Origin: Janthinobacterium sp. TND4EL3
Lineage (GTDB): Bacteria > Pseudomonadota > Gammaproteobacteria > Burkholderiales > Burkholderiaceae_D
Length of the DNA stretch: 64,000 nucleotides
Reading direction: 5' to 3'
Assembly (NCBI RefSeq): GCF_900156175.1
Contig: NZ_FTMV01000014.1
Location: 124,001-188,000 of the forward strand
Shown here: positions 27,550 through 36,346 of the stretch, piece by piece
Numbering within the stretch: position 1 is the first letter of the stretch
Layout: each line of letters starts with the position of its first letter
Notes under the pieces: generated by a model
Told to the model about the DNA's origin: nothing
The model's input: only the letters and a program-made list of their open reading frames with translations
Database searches by the model: none
Position numbers and translations under genes: made by a program

Positions 27550-29838
27550 TCAATGCAGGGTCGGCGCGGCGGAGCCGGCCGGTGCAGGGGTAATCGTTCC
27601 CGGCACGACAAAAGCGTCGAATGCACGCTTCATGTCGAGCACGAAGGGGTCGGTTTCTATGGTTTCTTCCGCTTGCCGCTGGCACGCCTCGCGGTGGGCC
27701 TGCGCTTCCGCGCTGGCCGTGTACCAGACGGCGCCCAGTTCCGTGTCGACATTGACCTTGCGGCCGAAGCGCTCGCTCAGCGCGGCCGCCAGTTTTTCCA
27801 CGTTGGCCGGGCTGCGCCACGTGTCGATGGGCACGCGCAGGCGGAACGTGGTGCTGTGGCCGTCGTGCAAGCATTCGATCAGCTCGGCCTGCACGGCCAG
27901 CTGCTGGGCCACGCCGCGCAGGGGCAGGACGGCGGCCACGGCCGGCCAGTTGCCGTCCCAGTCCAGGCCCGGCACGGGCGTGATCACATATGGCCCGCTG
28001 GGCGCGGCTTGCTTGGCGGCACGCTGCGGCATGACGACGGCCGGCTGCTCGCTGCTTGGCGCGGCGGGCGCGGACACGGCGGCCGAGGCGCTGTCGTCGG
28101 AAAATTCGGTGACCCACGGCGGCAGATCGTCGTCGGCGGGCGCCTGCTGTGGCGGCGCCTGGCGCGCCGCTGCCGGCGCTTCCATCACGGCGACCGGTGG
28201 CGCATCGTCCCACGGCGCCGGCGCTTTCGCGGCGGCCGGTGGCGGCGGGGCAGCCTGGACGGGCGCTGCCGGGGCTGGCGCCACTACGGCAGCGGCCGGT
28301 GCGGGAGCTGCCGGCTTGGGCGCCGACGATGGCGCCGACGGCGCGCTGCCCGGACGGCCTTTCGAGGCGGCGCGGGCCGCTTCCAGCGCCGCATTGATGG
28401 CGGCGCGGGCCGAACTGATCGGAGCGCCCGAGGCTGCCGGGGCAGCCGCAGGAACAGGATCGGCGGGCGGCGCCGCCGGTGCCGGGGCTGCTACAGGTGC
28501 GGGTGCTGGCACCGGTGCAGCCGCGCGTGGCGGCGGCGCTTCGCTGCGGGCCATGCTGGCCGCTGCGGCGGCCACGACGGCAGGCGGGGTCACGGCCGCA
28601 TGGCTGGCCACGCTGTTCGTGGCGGCGCGGGCGGCCGGTGCGGACGCGCCAGCGGCGGCGCGCGCGGCAGCCACGGCGGCGGGACGGTTGCCCGCTGCCG
28701 CAGCCGGTGCCGCAGCCGGCACGCCTTCGGCGCCGCCTATGCCGGGCCGAAAGGCCAGCATGCGCAGCAAGGTCATGGTAAAGCCCGCGTATTCGTCGGG
28801 CGCCAGGCCCAGTTCATTGCGGCCATGCACGGCGATCTGGTAAAACAGCTGCACTTCTTCCGCGTCAAACGCGGCGGCCAGACGCACGATGTCCGCATAT
28901 TCGGGCAAGTCCTGCGGCAAGGCGGCCGGCACGGTTTGCGCCAGCGCAATGCGGTGCAGCAAGGTGCCCAGGTCCTGCAGGGCGCCGTTGTAGGACAGGC
29001 TGCGCGAGGCCATCTCGTCGGCCACGGCCAGGAGATCCGCGCCATCCTGCTGCGCCAGCGCGTCGAGCAGGCGCACCAGGTAGGACTGGTCGAGCGCGCC
29101 CAGCATGCCTTGCACGGCGTCGAGCGTGACTTCGCCGGCCGCGTAGGCGATGGCCTGGTCCGTCAGCGACAGCGCATCGCGCATGGAGCCGTGGGCGCCC
29201 TGGGCCAGCAGGCGCAAGGCCGGCTGTTCGAAGGCGATGCCCTCCTGCCCCAGGATATTGTCCAAATGGCTGATGATGTGGCCGGGCGGCATCTGCTTGA
29301 GGTTGAACTGCAGGCAGCGCGACAGCACGGTGACGGGAATCTTTTGCGGGTCCGTCGTGGCCAGGATGAACTTGACGTGCTCGGGCGGCTCTTCCAGGGT
29401 TTTGAGCATGGAATTGAACGCGTGGTTCGTCAGCATGTGCACCTCGTCGATCATATAGACCTTGAAGCGCGCGTTGCTGGGCGCGTAGACCGCCTGCTCC
29501 AGCAGCTGCGCCATTTCATCGACGCCGCGGTTCGACGCCGCATCCATCTCGATATAGTCGACAAAGCGTCCCGCGTCGATTGCCGTGCACGCTTCGCAGA
29601 CGCCGCAAGGCTGGGCCGTGATGCCGCCCGTGCCGTCGGGGCCGATGCAATTGAGCGACTTGGCCAGGATGCGCGACAGGGTCGTCTTGCCGACGCCGCG
29701 CGTGCCCGTGAACAGGTAGGCGTGATGCAAGCGGCCGCTGTGCAAGGCATGCGTGAGCGCGCGCACGACGTGCTCCTGGCCGACGAGCGTCTCGAAATTC
29801 TTGGGGCGGTATTTACGGGCGAGGACTTGATAGGACAT
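27550..29838 (-). CDS. dnaX: DNA polymerase III subunits gamma and tau
   Basis: The 762-residue protein has the Walker A motif (GTRGVGKTT, about residue 45), the zinc cysteines (C-IGPDG.., QPCGVCEAC), Walker B (YMIDEVHML) and sensor regions, followed by an exceptionally Ala/Pro-rich linker in about residues 375-610 and a tau C-terminal domain. It loads the clamp and ties the polymerase cores to the helicase. The SRP RNA gene lies about 240 bp upstream on the same strand. Confidence 0.96.
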   Translation of the reverse strand: MSYQVLARKYRPKNFETLVGQEHVVRALTHALHSGRLHHAYLFTGTRGVGKTTLSRILAKSLNCIGPDGTGGITAQPCGVCEACTAIDAGRFVDYIEMDAASNRGVDEMAQLLEQAVYAPSNARFKVYMIDEVHMLTNHAFNSMLKTLEEPPEHVKFILATTDPQKIPVTVLSRCLQFNLKQMPPGHIISHLDNILGQEGIAFEQPALRLLAQGAHGSMRDALSLTDQAIAYAAGEVTLDAVQGMLGALDQSYLVRLLDALAQQDGADLLAVADEMASRSLSYNGALQDLGTLLHRIALAQTVPAALPQDLPEYADIVRLAAAFDAEEVQLFYQIAVHGRNELGLAPDEYAGFTMTLLRMLAFRPGIGGAEGVPAAAPAAAAGNRPAAVAAARAAAGASAPAARAATNSVASHAAVTPPAVVAAAAASMARSEAPPPRAAAPVPAPAPVAAPAPAAPPADPVPAAAPAASGAPISSARAAINAALEAARAASKGRPGSAPSAPSSAPKPAAPAPAAAVVAPAPAAPVQAAPPPPAAAKAPAPWDDAPPVAVMEAPAAARQAPPQQAPADDDLPPWVTEFSDDSASAAVSAPAAPSSEQPAVVMPQRAAKQAAPSGPYVITPVPGLDWDGNWPAVAAVLPLRGVAQQLAVQAELIECLHDGHSTTFRLRVPIDTWRSPANVEKLAAALSERFGRKVNVDTELGAVWYTASAEAQAHREACQRQAEETIETDPFVLDMKRAFDAFVVPGTITPAPAGSAAPTLH

Positions 29839-30022
29839 GCTGAGATTTTACCATGCGATTTTGCGGGTGATCCTGCGCGGCGGGCGCAAGCCTCATGGCC
29901 GGGCCAGGCAAACCTGGCAAACGCGGCAAAGCAGCAATTGTATAACATGGCCAGCTGGAAATATGGAAAACACGGCAAGCCCGGCAATGCTGCGGCATAA
30001 CAAAAAAATGGGGCCGTAAAAG

Positions 30023-30046
30023 CAAAAAAGCTGCCCATGGCAGCTT
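30023..30046 (-). terminator. Terminator of the SRP RNA gene
   Basis: On the minus strand the stem AAGCTGCC-ATG-GGCAGCTT is followed by TTTTTGC. It sits about 32 bp after the end of the 4.5S RNA. Confidence 0.85.
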
Positions 30047-30077
30047 GATTGTTGATCCTGATTAAAACATTCCCGAA

Positions 30078-30177
30078 GGAGGCGAGCCTGATCTGCGGCA
30101 CTCATGGTTAATAGCCGTGGCTGCTTCGTTCCCGACCTGACCAGGTTAGCCATGCCACGATGCGCAGGGGCCCGCCG
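30078..30177 (-). ncRNA. ffs: Signal recognition particle RNA (4.5S RNA)
   Basis: The minus strand contains the conserved apical region ACCTGGTCAGGTCGGGAA followed by CGAAGCAGCCA, matching the SRP Alu-free 4.5S core. The ends GGCGGGCCCC and GGCTCGCCTCC pair to close a single long hairpin of about 100 nt. Ends are approximate. This RNA binds Ffh to form the SRP for co-translational targeting. Confidence 0.93.
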
Positions 30178-30257
30178 GGGACAATTATAACCGGTCTGCA
30201 GGGAATGGGGAAGTTGGCGCGCAAACCGTCCCTCCCCGCAGGCAACTAACTGATGCC

Positions 30258-31742
30258 TTACAAGCCCAGCTCCTGCCAGATGCCATCCACTTTCGCCTTC
30301 ACTTCCGGCGTCATGGCGATCGTCGTGCCCCACTCGCGCGTCGTTTCGCCCGGCCATTTATTCGTCGCGTCGATGCCCATCTTGCTGCCCAGGCCGCTGA
30401 CGGGCGAGGCGAAGTCCAGGTAGTCGATCGGCGTGTTGTCGACCAGGGTCGTGTCGCGGATGGGGTCGACCCGCGTCGTGATGGCCCAGATGACCTCTTT
30501 CCAGTCGCGGATATTCACGTCTTCGTCGACGACGACGATGAACTTGGTATACATGAACTGGCGCAAGAAGCTCCACACGCCGAACATCACGCGCTTGGCG
30601 TGGCCCGCGTACTGCTTCTTGATCTGCACCACGGCCATGCGGTAGCTGCAGCCTTCGGGCGGCAGATAGAAATCCGTGATTTCGCTGAACTGCTTTTGCA
30701 GCAGGGGCACGAACACTTCGTTCAGGGCCAGGCCCAGCACGGCCGGCTCGTCGGGCGGCTTGCCCGTGTACGTGGAGTGGTAGATCGGGTCGCGGCGCAT
30801 GGTGATGCGGTCAATGGTAAACACGGGGAAACTGTCCTGCTCATTATAGTAGCCCGTGTGGTCGCCATACGGCCCTTCCAGCGCGTGCTCGTAGCCGCTC
30901 GGATGGTTTTCATCGGGGTAGATATGGCCTTCGAGCACGATTTCGGCCGACGCGGGCACGCGCAGCTCGCTGCCGATGGCTTTTACCAGCTCCGTGCGGC
31001 TGCCGCGCAGCAAGCCGGCGAACTGGTATTCGGACAGGCTGTCCGGCACCGGCGTGACGGCCCCTAATATAGTAGCGGGATCGGCGCCGAGCGCGACGGC
31101 GATCGGATACGGCTTGCCCTTGCTCTGGATCGCGTGCTCGCGGAAGTCCAGCGCCCCGCCCCGATGGGCCAGCCAGCGCATGATGACCTTGTTGCGCCCC
31201 AGCACCTGCTGGCGGTAGATGCCGAGGTTTTGCCGCTTCTTGTTCGGGCCCTTGGTGATCACCAGGCCCCACGTGATCAAAGGGGCAACGTCGCCGGGCC
31301 AGCAATGCTGGATCGGCAGGCGCGCCAGGTCGACGTCATTGCCTTCCCAGACGATTTCCTGGCATTTGGCGCCGCGCAACTCTTTCGGCGACATGTCCCA
31401 CACGGATTTCACCAAGGAACCCAGGCCCAGCAGATCCTTGAAATCCTTCGGCGGTTCCGGTTCCTTCAGGCGCGCCAGCACATGGCCGATCTTGCGCAAC
31501 TCGCTGACGTCTTCCGCGCCCATGCCCAGCGCCACGCGGCGCGTGGTGCCGAACAGGTTGCCCAGCACCGGCATGTCGTATCCCGTCGGATTATTGAACA
31601 GCAAGGCCGGCCCGCCCGCGCGCAAGGTGCGGTCGCAGACTTCCGTCATCTCCAAAATCGGTGAAATGGGGGTCGAAATGGGCTTAAGTTCACCCATTTG
31701 TTGCAGTTGAGAAATAAAATCTCGCAAATCTGAATATTTCAT
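30258..31742 (-). CDS. ubiD: UbiD family 3-octaprenyl-4-hydroxybenzoate decarboxylase
   Basis: The 494-residue protein has the UbiD fold with the prFMN-binding segments ([17 protein letters not shown] and [15 protein letters not shown]) and the catalytic E-R-E network region (..[16 protein letters not shown]). It decarboxylates the aromatic ring intermediate in ubiquinone synthesis, using prenylated FMN supplied by UbiX. It stands alone; the start at 31742 keeps the family N-terminus [14 protein letters not shown]. Confidence 0.96.
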   Translation of the reverse strand: MKYSDLRDFISQLQQMGELKPISTPISPILEMTEVCDRTLRAGGPALLFNNPTGYDMPVLGNLFGTTRRVALGMGAEDVSELRKIGHVLARLKEPEPPKDFKDLLGLGSLVKSVWDMSPKELRGAKCQEIVWEGNDVDLARLPIQHCWPGDVAPLITWGLVITKGPNKKRQNLGIYRQQVLGRNKVIMRWLAHRGGALDFREHAIQSKGKPYPIAVALGADPATILGAVTPVPDSLSEYQFAGLLRGSRTELVKAIGSELRVPASAEIVLEGHIYPDENHPSGYEHALEGPYGDHTGYYNEQDSFPVFTIDRITMRRDPIYHSTYTGKPPDEPAVLGLALNEVFVPLLQKQFSEITDFYLPPEGCSYRMAVVQIKKQYAGHAKRVMFGVWSFLRQFMYTKFIVVVDEDVNIRDWKEVIWAITTRVDPIRDTTLVDNTPIDYLDFASPVSGLGSKMGIDATNKWPGETTREWGTTIAMTPEVKAKVDGIWQELGL

Positions 31743-32220
31743 GTGTTTTTAATTTTTTTTGACGTCGGACGCCGTTGCTGAAGGATCTATGCCAAGTAAT
31801 TGATTTTATTGGCTTTTGGCACAATGCAAGACAAAAAGTAAGACATAAAAGTAATAAAGAAACGATTCGTTAGTATTGACTTGATATAAAACGGCTTCTA
31901 CAATTCGCCCAACTTGAAAGAGCACGCCGGCCCAGGGCTTGATTTTAGCGTTTCTCTTTCATTCACGGAGTCGGGGCTCCACATGACATTTTAAGGAGTG
32001 TTTTCAAAAGGCGTCTGCCTTACCCCCGGTAAAAGTTGTATTGCGACTGATCCAATACCAGCATGGGACCGATCAGCTCAAGCAAGCAATGACGGCGTTT
32101 CTCGCACGCATCCATACGCGGCGGAAACGATGATATTTCTGATGCACGGCATTGGCAGTACCCACAACACCGCGAGACCGCGGAGGGACTGCCTGTTGAC
32201 GCGACATTTCGGGGAACTCT
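31743..32220. other. Divergent intergenic region with a long leader
   Basis: No protein gene of convincing length is found. TTGACT (31876-31881) and TACAAT (31899-31904), spaced 17 bp, form a good promoter for the transglycosylase gene and give it a leader of about 310 nt. Within the leader, ATG ACA TTT TAA (31983-31994) is a three-codon frame directly followed by GGAG. The start of ubiD lies on the other side. Confidence 0.6.
31876..31904 (+). promoter_or_regulatory. Sigma-70 promoter of the lytic transglycosylase gene
   Basis: TTGACT and TACAAT with a 17-bp spacer. The expected start near 31911 is about 310 nt ahead of the coding sequence. Confidence 0.7.
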
Positions 32221-33138
32221 ATGACTCATCGTAGCACTGAAGCAGCCTTGCCTGCTTCAACCGTGGCTGGCCAGCCAGCACTGGCGCGTTTGCGCGCCCG
32301 CGCACAAGCCATTTCGGCACGTGGCGTCTTGACCACTGCGCAACACACACTGACAGTCTTCGGCATTTCCGCCCTGGCACTGATCGCCCTGCTGATGTTC
32401 CGCCCCGACCTGGGCAAGCAACTGACGCACAGCCTGTTCCCGCTGCCGATGGCAGAGGCGCAAGCCGTCGAAGCGCCGGCCCTGTCGGCACTGATGGAAG
32501 CGCCCGCATCCGTGCAGACGGCCGCCGCCAGCGAAGCACCTTTGAGCAAGGAAGAAAAAGCCTTGCTGGGCACGCAAAAGCAGCAGCAATGGGTCACCAA
32601 CTGGCTCTCAAAGCGCTACCGCGTGGCCAACGACGCGACCAATATGCTCGTCTCGACGGCTTACCTGACGGCCCGTGAAATCAAGCTGGACCCGCTGCTG
32701 ATCCTGGCCGTGATGGCCATCGAATCGGGCTTGAACCCGTTCGCGGAAAGCCCCGTCGGCGCGCAAGGCTTGATGCAGGTCATGTCGAAAGTGCACCATG
32801 AGCGCTTCCAGGAAATGGGCGGCGTGCAAGCGGCGCTGAACCCCGTCGCCAATATCCGCGTCGGCTCGCTGATCCTGAAAGACTACGTCACGCGTGGCGG
32901 TTCCGTCGAAGCGGGCTTGAAAACCTACGTGGGCGCCGCCAACTTCGCCACCGACTCGGGCTACGGCTCGCGCGTGCTGGCCGAATACCGCCGCCTGAAG
33001 CAAGTATCGGCCGGCCAGCGCGTGCCGACCAGCACGCCGGTGATGGCATCGAACACGCCAGCGCCAGCCAAGGCGCCTGCGCCGGAAAGCGGCATCACCA
33101 TCAAAGTGCTGCCGCACAACGAGATCGCCGGCCTGTGA
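32221..33138 (+). CDS. Lytic murein transglycosylase (SLT domain), membrane-anchored
   Basis: The 305-residue protein has an N-terminal cytoplasmic stretch, one TM helix at about 44-62 (TVFGISALALIALLMF), a linker, and a C-terminal SLT domain with the catalytic glutamate motif (AVMAIESGLNPFAES), then PVGAQGLMQVM and the LNPVANIRVGSLILKDY helix. It should cleave glycan strands from the periplasmic face. A long leader and a strong terminator mark it as a single-gene unit. Confidence 0.88.
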   Translation: MTHRSTEAALPASTVAGQPALARLRARAQAISARGVLTTAQHTLTVFGISALALIALLMFRPDLGKQLTHSLFPLPMAEAQAVEAPALSALMEAPASVQTAAASEAPLSKEEKALLGTQKQQQWVTNWLSKRYRVANDATNMLVSTAYLTAREIKLDPLLILAVMAIESGLNPFAESPVGAQGLMQVMSKVHHERFQEMGGVQAALNPVANIRVGSLILKDYVTRGGSVEAGLKTYVGAANFATDSGYGSRVLAEYRRLKQVSAGQRVPTSTPVMASNTPAPAKAPAPESGITIKVLPHNEIAGL

Positions 33139-33183
33139 CCCTTTAAAAGCCCTCACAGGGGCATCCGAAAAGCAACACCCAGT

Positions 33184-33220
33184 AAAAAAGCCACCGCACG
33201 CAAGTGCCGGTGGCTTTTTT
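33184..33220. terminator. Bidirectional terminator
   Basis: A...GCCACCG-CACGCAAGTG-CGGTGGC...T stem with six A on one side and six T on the other. It ends the rightward transglycosylase gene and the leftward nusB operon. Confidence 0.85.
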
Positions 33221-33259
33221 ATTGCCCTGCGGCAGCAGCCGCAGGAACTACGCTATATA

Positions 33260-33730
33260 TTACTTGCGCTTGTTGGCGCCCACTTCTTCCTCGCGGAATT
33301 TCACTGCCAACTTATCGAGCACGCCGTTCACATACTTGTGGCCGTCGATGCCGCCGAACGACTTGGCCAGCTCGACCGCTTCGTTGATGACGACGCGGTA
33401 CGGGATTTCCATGTTGTTCTTCAGCTCGAACGCGCCGATCAGCAGGATGCCGTGTTCGATGGGCGACAGTTCCGCGATATTGCGGTCGATCAAGGGTGCC
33501 ATGCTGTCGCGCAGCGCCAGCGAATCCTTGATGGCGCCGTACAGCAGCACCGTGAAATGATCGCCATCGGCCTTGTCGAAGCCGTGGGCCGCGCGAATAT
33601 TGTTCACGACGGTGGTCGCATCTTCATTGTTCAGCAGCCACTGGTACAAGCCCTGCAGCGCAAACTCGCGCGCGCGGTGACGCGGCGTGCGGTTCTTGCT
33701 GGGGTTGGCGAGCAAATTTTTCTCAGTCAT
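33260..33730 (-). CDS. nusB: Transcription antitermination factor NusB
   Basis: The 156-residue protein has the NusB core: RHRAREFALQGLYQWLLN near the N-terminus and the boxA-binding/S10-contact helices later (ELSPIEHGILLIGAFELKNN, PYRVVINEAVELAKSFGGIDGHKYVNGVLDKLA). It joins the antitermination complex on rRNA transcripts. It follows ribH by 91 bp in the common ribBA-ribH-nusB order. Confidence 0.96.
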   Translation of the reverse strand: MTEKNLLANPSKNRTPRHRAREFALQGLYQWLLNNEDATTVVNNIRAAHGFDKADGDHFTVLLYGAIKDSLALRDSMAPLIDRNIAELSPIEHGILLIGAFELKNNMEIPYRVVINEAVELAKSFGGIDGHKYVNGVLDKLAVKFREEEVGANKRK

Positions 33731-33821
33731 GATTGTTACCTGTTCTTAAGTACGTATTTACTGCAAATAGTGACGAATACCGCGGCACGCTGTTGGGCAG
33801 CACGCTGCGGCGCAAGCACGA

Positions 33822-34307
33822 TTAATCCTCGTCTGTGTCTTGCAACTCTTCCAGCGCTTGCGCCAGATTGGCCATTTCCACTGCCACGCGTGCCGCTTCG
33901 GCTCCCTTGACCAGCATGCGCACTTCCGCCTGCTCGTCGTTTTCGGTCGTCAACACGGCGTTGGCGATGGGGATGCCGTAATCGAGACCGACGCGCGTGA
34001 TACCCGCGCCCGATTCGTTCGATACCAGCTCGAAGTGGTAGGTTTCACCGCGAATCACGGCGCCCAGTGCGATCAGGGCGTCGAATTGCTCGGTTTCTGC
34101 CATTTTTTGCAGAATCAGTGGGATTTCCAGGGCGCCCGGCACGGTCACGTGCAGGATATCTTCATCGGCCACGCCCAGCTTGCTCAACTCTTCCAGGCAT
34201 GCCGACAGCAAGCCACCACCGACGATTTCATTGAATCGTGCCTGGACGATACCGACGCGCAAACCTTCGCCGGCAAAATTGGTTTCATAGGTTCCTACGG
34301 TCATCAT
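33822..34307 (-). CDS. ribH: 6,7-dimethyl-8-ribityllumazine synthase
   Basis: The 161-residue protein has the lumazine synthase pattern: [35 protein letters not shown] with the catalytic histidine, and [15 protein letters not shown]. It condenses the ribityl pyrimidine with dihydroxybutanone phosphate. The start may be M1 or M2. It lies between ribBA and nusB and is probably co-transcribed. Confidence 0.96.
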   Translation of the reverse strand: MMTVGTYETNFAGEGLRVGIVQARFNEIVGGGLLSACLEELSKLGVADEDILHVTVPGALEIPLILQKMAETEQFDALIALGAVIRGETYHFELVSNESGAGITRVGLDYGIPIANAVLTTENDEQAEVRMLVKGAEAARVAVEMANLAQALEELQDTDED

Positions 34308-34370
34308 AAGCCTCTTTATAAGTGATCAGCGGCGGCGCCATGCGCCAGGCCGCCAAATAGTGTTAATTAA

Positions 34371-35486
34371 TTACTGCTGGCCTGGATGGCACTGAAAACC
34401 TGTCACTTCCAGGTCGAAACCAGCCATCGACGGCATCTTGCGGGGGCTGGCCAGCAATTGCATCTTGCTCACGCCCAGGTCGCGCAGGATTTGCGCGCCG
34501 ATGCCGTAGCTGCGCAGGTCCATGCTGGCGGCGCGGCCTTTCGGCTTGGCTTGCGGCGTATCGAGCGCGGCGAACTGGGCAAACAGCTCGCTCGACGTCT
34601 CGCCGCAGTTCAGCAAGACCATCACGCCCCGCTCGGACTGCTTGATGGCGGCCATCGAGGCGGCCACCGTCCACGAGTGGGTGGTCGCTTCGCTTTCCAG
34701 CACGTCCAGCAGGGAAACAGGCTGGTGCACGCGCACCAGCGCTTCCAGGCCGGGCGCCAGGTCGCCATGCACGAGGGCCAGGTGGGCCGACGCGCTGGGC
34801 TTGTCGCGGAAGGCGATCAAACGGAATTCGCCATGCGCCGTATGCAGGGTACGCTCGGCAACGCGCTCGACCAGCGATTCCGTCTGGCTGCGGTAATGGA
34901 TCAAGTCGGCAATCGTGCCGATTTTCAGGCCATGCTGCTCGGCAAACACCAGCAAGTCCGGCAGGCGCGCCATGGTGCCGTCGTCCTTCATGATTTCGCA
35001 AATCACGGACGCGGGAGTCAGGCCGGCCATGGCCGTCAGGTCGCAACCGGCTTCCGTATGGCCTGCGCGCATCAGCACGCCGCCTTTTTGCGCTTTCAGC
35101 GGGAAGATATGGCCAGGCTGGACGATATCGCTGGGCTGCGTACCCTTGGCCACGGCCACCTGGATGGTCTTGGCGCGGTCGGCGGCGGAAATGCCCGTCG
35201 TCACGCCTTCGGCCGCTTCGATGGACACGGTGAAGTTGGTGCCATAGGCCGTACCGTTGCGCGACGTCATCATCGACAGGTTCAGCTCGTCGCAACGCTC
35301 TTCCGTCAGGGTCAGGCAGACCAGGCCACGCGCATGCGTGATCATGAAATTGATGGCTTCAGGCGTCACGAAATCGGCGGCAAGCACCAGATCGCCTTCA
35401 TTTTCCCGGTCTTCTTCATCGACCAGTATCACCATGCGGCCGGCGCGCAATTCGGCGACGATCTCTTCGGTGCTGGAAATAGACAT
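34371..35486 (-). CDS. ribBA: 3,4-dihydroxy-2-butanone-4-phosphate synthase with degenerate RibA-like domain
   Basis: The 371-residue protein has an intact RibB half with the acidic metal motif ([13 protein letters not shown]) and [14 protein letters not shown]. The C-terminal part of about 165 residues looks like a GTP cyclohydrolase II domain but lacks the three zinc cysteines and the QEGRGIG-type loop. It should therefore make dihydroxybutanone phosphate only. Such RibB-degenerate RibA fusions are known in betaproteobacteria. Confidence 0.92.
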   Translation of the reverse strand: MSISSTEEIVAELRAGRMVILVDEEDRENEGDLVLAADFVTPEAINFMITHARGLVCLTLTEERCDELNLSMMTSRNGTAYGTNFTVSIEAAEGVTTGISAADRAKTIQVAVAKGTQPSDIVQPGHIFPLKAQKGGVLMRAGHTEAGCDLTAMAGLTPASVICEIMKDDGTMARLPDLLVFAEQHGLKIGTIADLIHYRSQTESLVERVAERTLHTAHGEFRLIAFRDKPSASAHLALVHGDLAPGLEALVRVHQPVSLLDVLESEATTHSWTVAASMAAIKQSERGVMVLLNCGETSSELFAQFAALDTPQAKPKGRAASMDLRSYGIGAQILRDLGVSKMQLLASPRKMPSMAGFDLEVTGFQCHPGQQ

Positions 35487-35510
35487 TATTCATCCTCGTA
35501 TGACGCCAGT

Positions 35511-35612
35511 CAAAACCTGCTGCGCGTCGGTATAGGCGGCCTGCGATGCTCACCGTACCTTCGTACGGTTGCGCTTCTCAGCCACCTCTCCCTTCCGCTC
35601 GCGACGGTTTTG
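35511..35612. repeat. 80-bp dispersed repeat, copy 2, with complementary flanks
   Basis: The core at 35528-35607 matches 18726-18805 over 80 bp with substitutions. It contains a perfect internal hairpin ACCGTAC-CTTC-GTACGGT (35552-35569). The outer flanks CAAAACC (35511-35517) and GGTTTTG (35606-35612) are reverse complements but differ in sequence from those of copy 1. The rest of the 35487-35920 intergenic region holds no gene. Confidence 0.75.
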
Positions 35613-35920
35613 CCGGGCGTTGTTAATGTAACTAAAAACTGAACCTGAACCTGAAACATCAAGCGCGAATATTCCGCGAATTTCCGGGAATTTTCTTATA
35701 ACCTGCTATTTTAAAGGATTTGGCGCTTGCAGGCCTGAAATAAGACAGCTTTGCGGCATGGGCGCCGCAGCCTGCCCCACAAAGCGCCGATTCCTCGATC
35801 CGGCGCACACGGCGACGGCAAAACGCGCGCCGCCGGCCTTGCAAAGAGCATAAGATCAGCCAGTCACCGCCACGGCGCTGACACTCCACTCGCAGCGACA
35901 CCCCACACAGGAGCGGCAAC

Positions 35921-36346
35921 ATGAAAACCCATGGATCGGCCATCTGGTCAGGCGGCATCAAGGACGGCAAGGGCGCCATCAGCACGCGCAGCGGCGCCTT
36001 GCAGGCATACCCCTACGGCTTTGCCAGCCGCTTCGAAGGCAAGCCCGGCACCAATCCCGAGGAATTGATCGGCGCCGCCCACGCGGGCTGCTTCACCATG
36101 GCCCTGTCGCTGATCCTCGGCGAAGCGGGCCTGACGGCCGAAAAGATGGAGACAACGGCCGAAGTCACGCTCGACAAGGTCGATGACGGCTTTGCCATCA
36201 CGGCCGTCCACCTGATCCTGCAAGCGAAAATTCCCGGTGCGGACCAGGCGAAGTTCGAGGAATTGACGGGCAAGGCCAAGGCCGGCTGCCCCGTATCGAA
36301 ATTACTTAAAGCCAACATTACCCTGGACGCCACCCTGCTGCCCTAG
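35921..36346 (+). CDS. OsmC family organic hydroperoxide/stress protein
   Basis: The 141-residue protein has the OsmC pattern: GTNPEELIGAAHAGCFTMALSLIL with the first catalytic cysteine and KAKAGCPVSKLL with the second, and arginine in the first segment. It reduces organic peroxides in the cytoplasm. The ATG at 35921 is preceded by AGGAG. Its last 4 bp overlap the stop of the convergent gene. Confidence 0.92.
   Translation: MKTHGSAIWSGGIKDGKGAISTRSGALQAYPYGFASRFEGKPGTNPEELIGAAHAGCFTMALSLILGEAGLTAEKMETTAEVTLDKVDDGFAITAVHLILQAKIPGADQAKFEELTGKAKAGCPVSKLLKANITLDATLLP

Noticed and set aside
27553..30000. A long rightward frame opposite dnaX
   Set aside because: Arg/Gly/His-rich composition of an antisense shadow; dnaX has clear motifs on the other strand.
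31905..32220. Cyclic-di-GMP riboswitch in the transglycosylase leader
   Set aside because: A partial GCACGCCGG-like match was considered, but the conserved GEMM core is not present.
35487..35920. FMN riboswitch ahead of ribBA
   Set aside because: The conserved RFN blocks were looked for on the minus strand and not found; the space holds a dispersed repeat.
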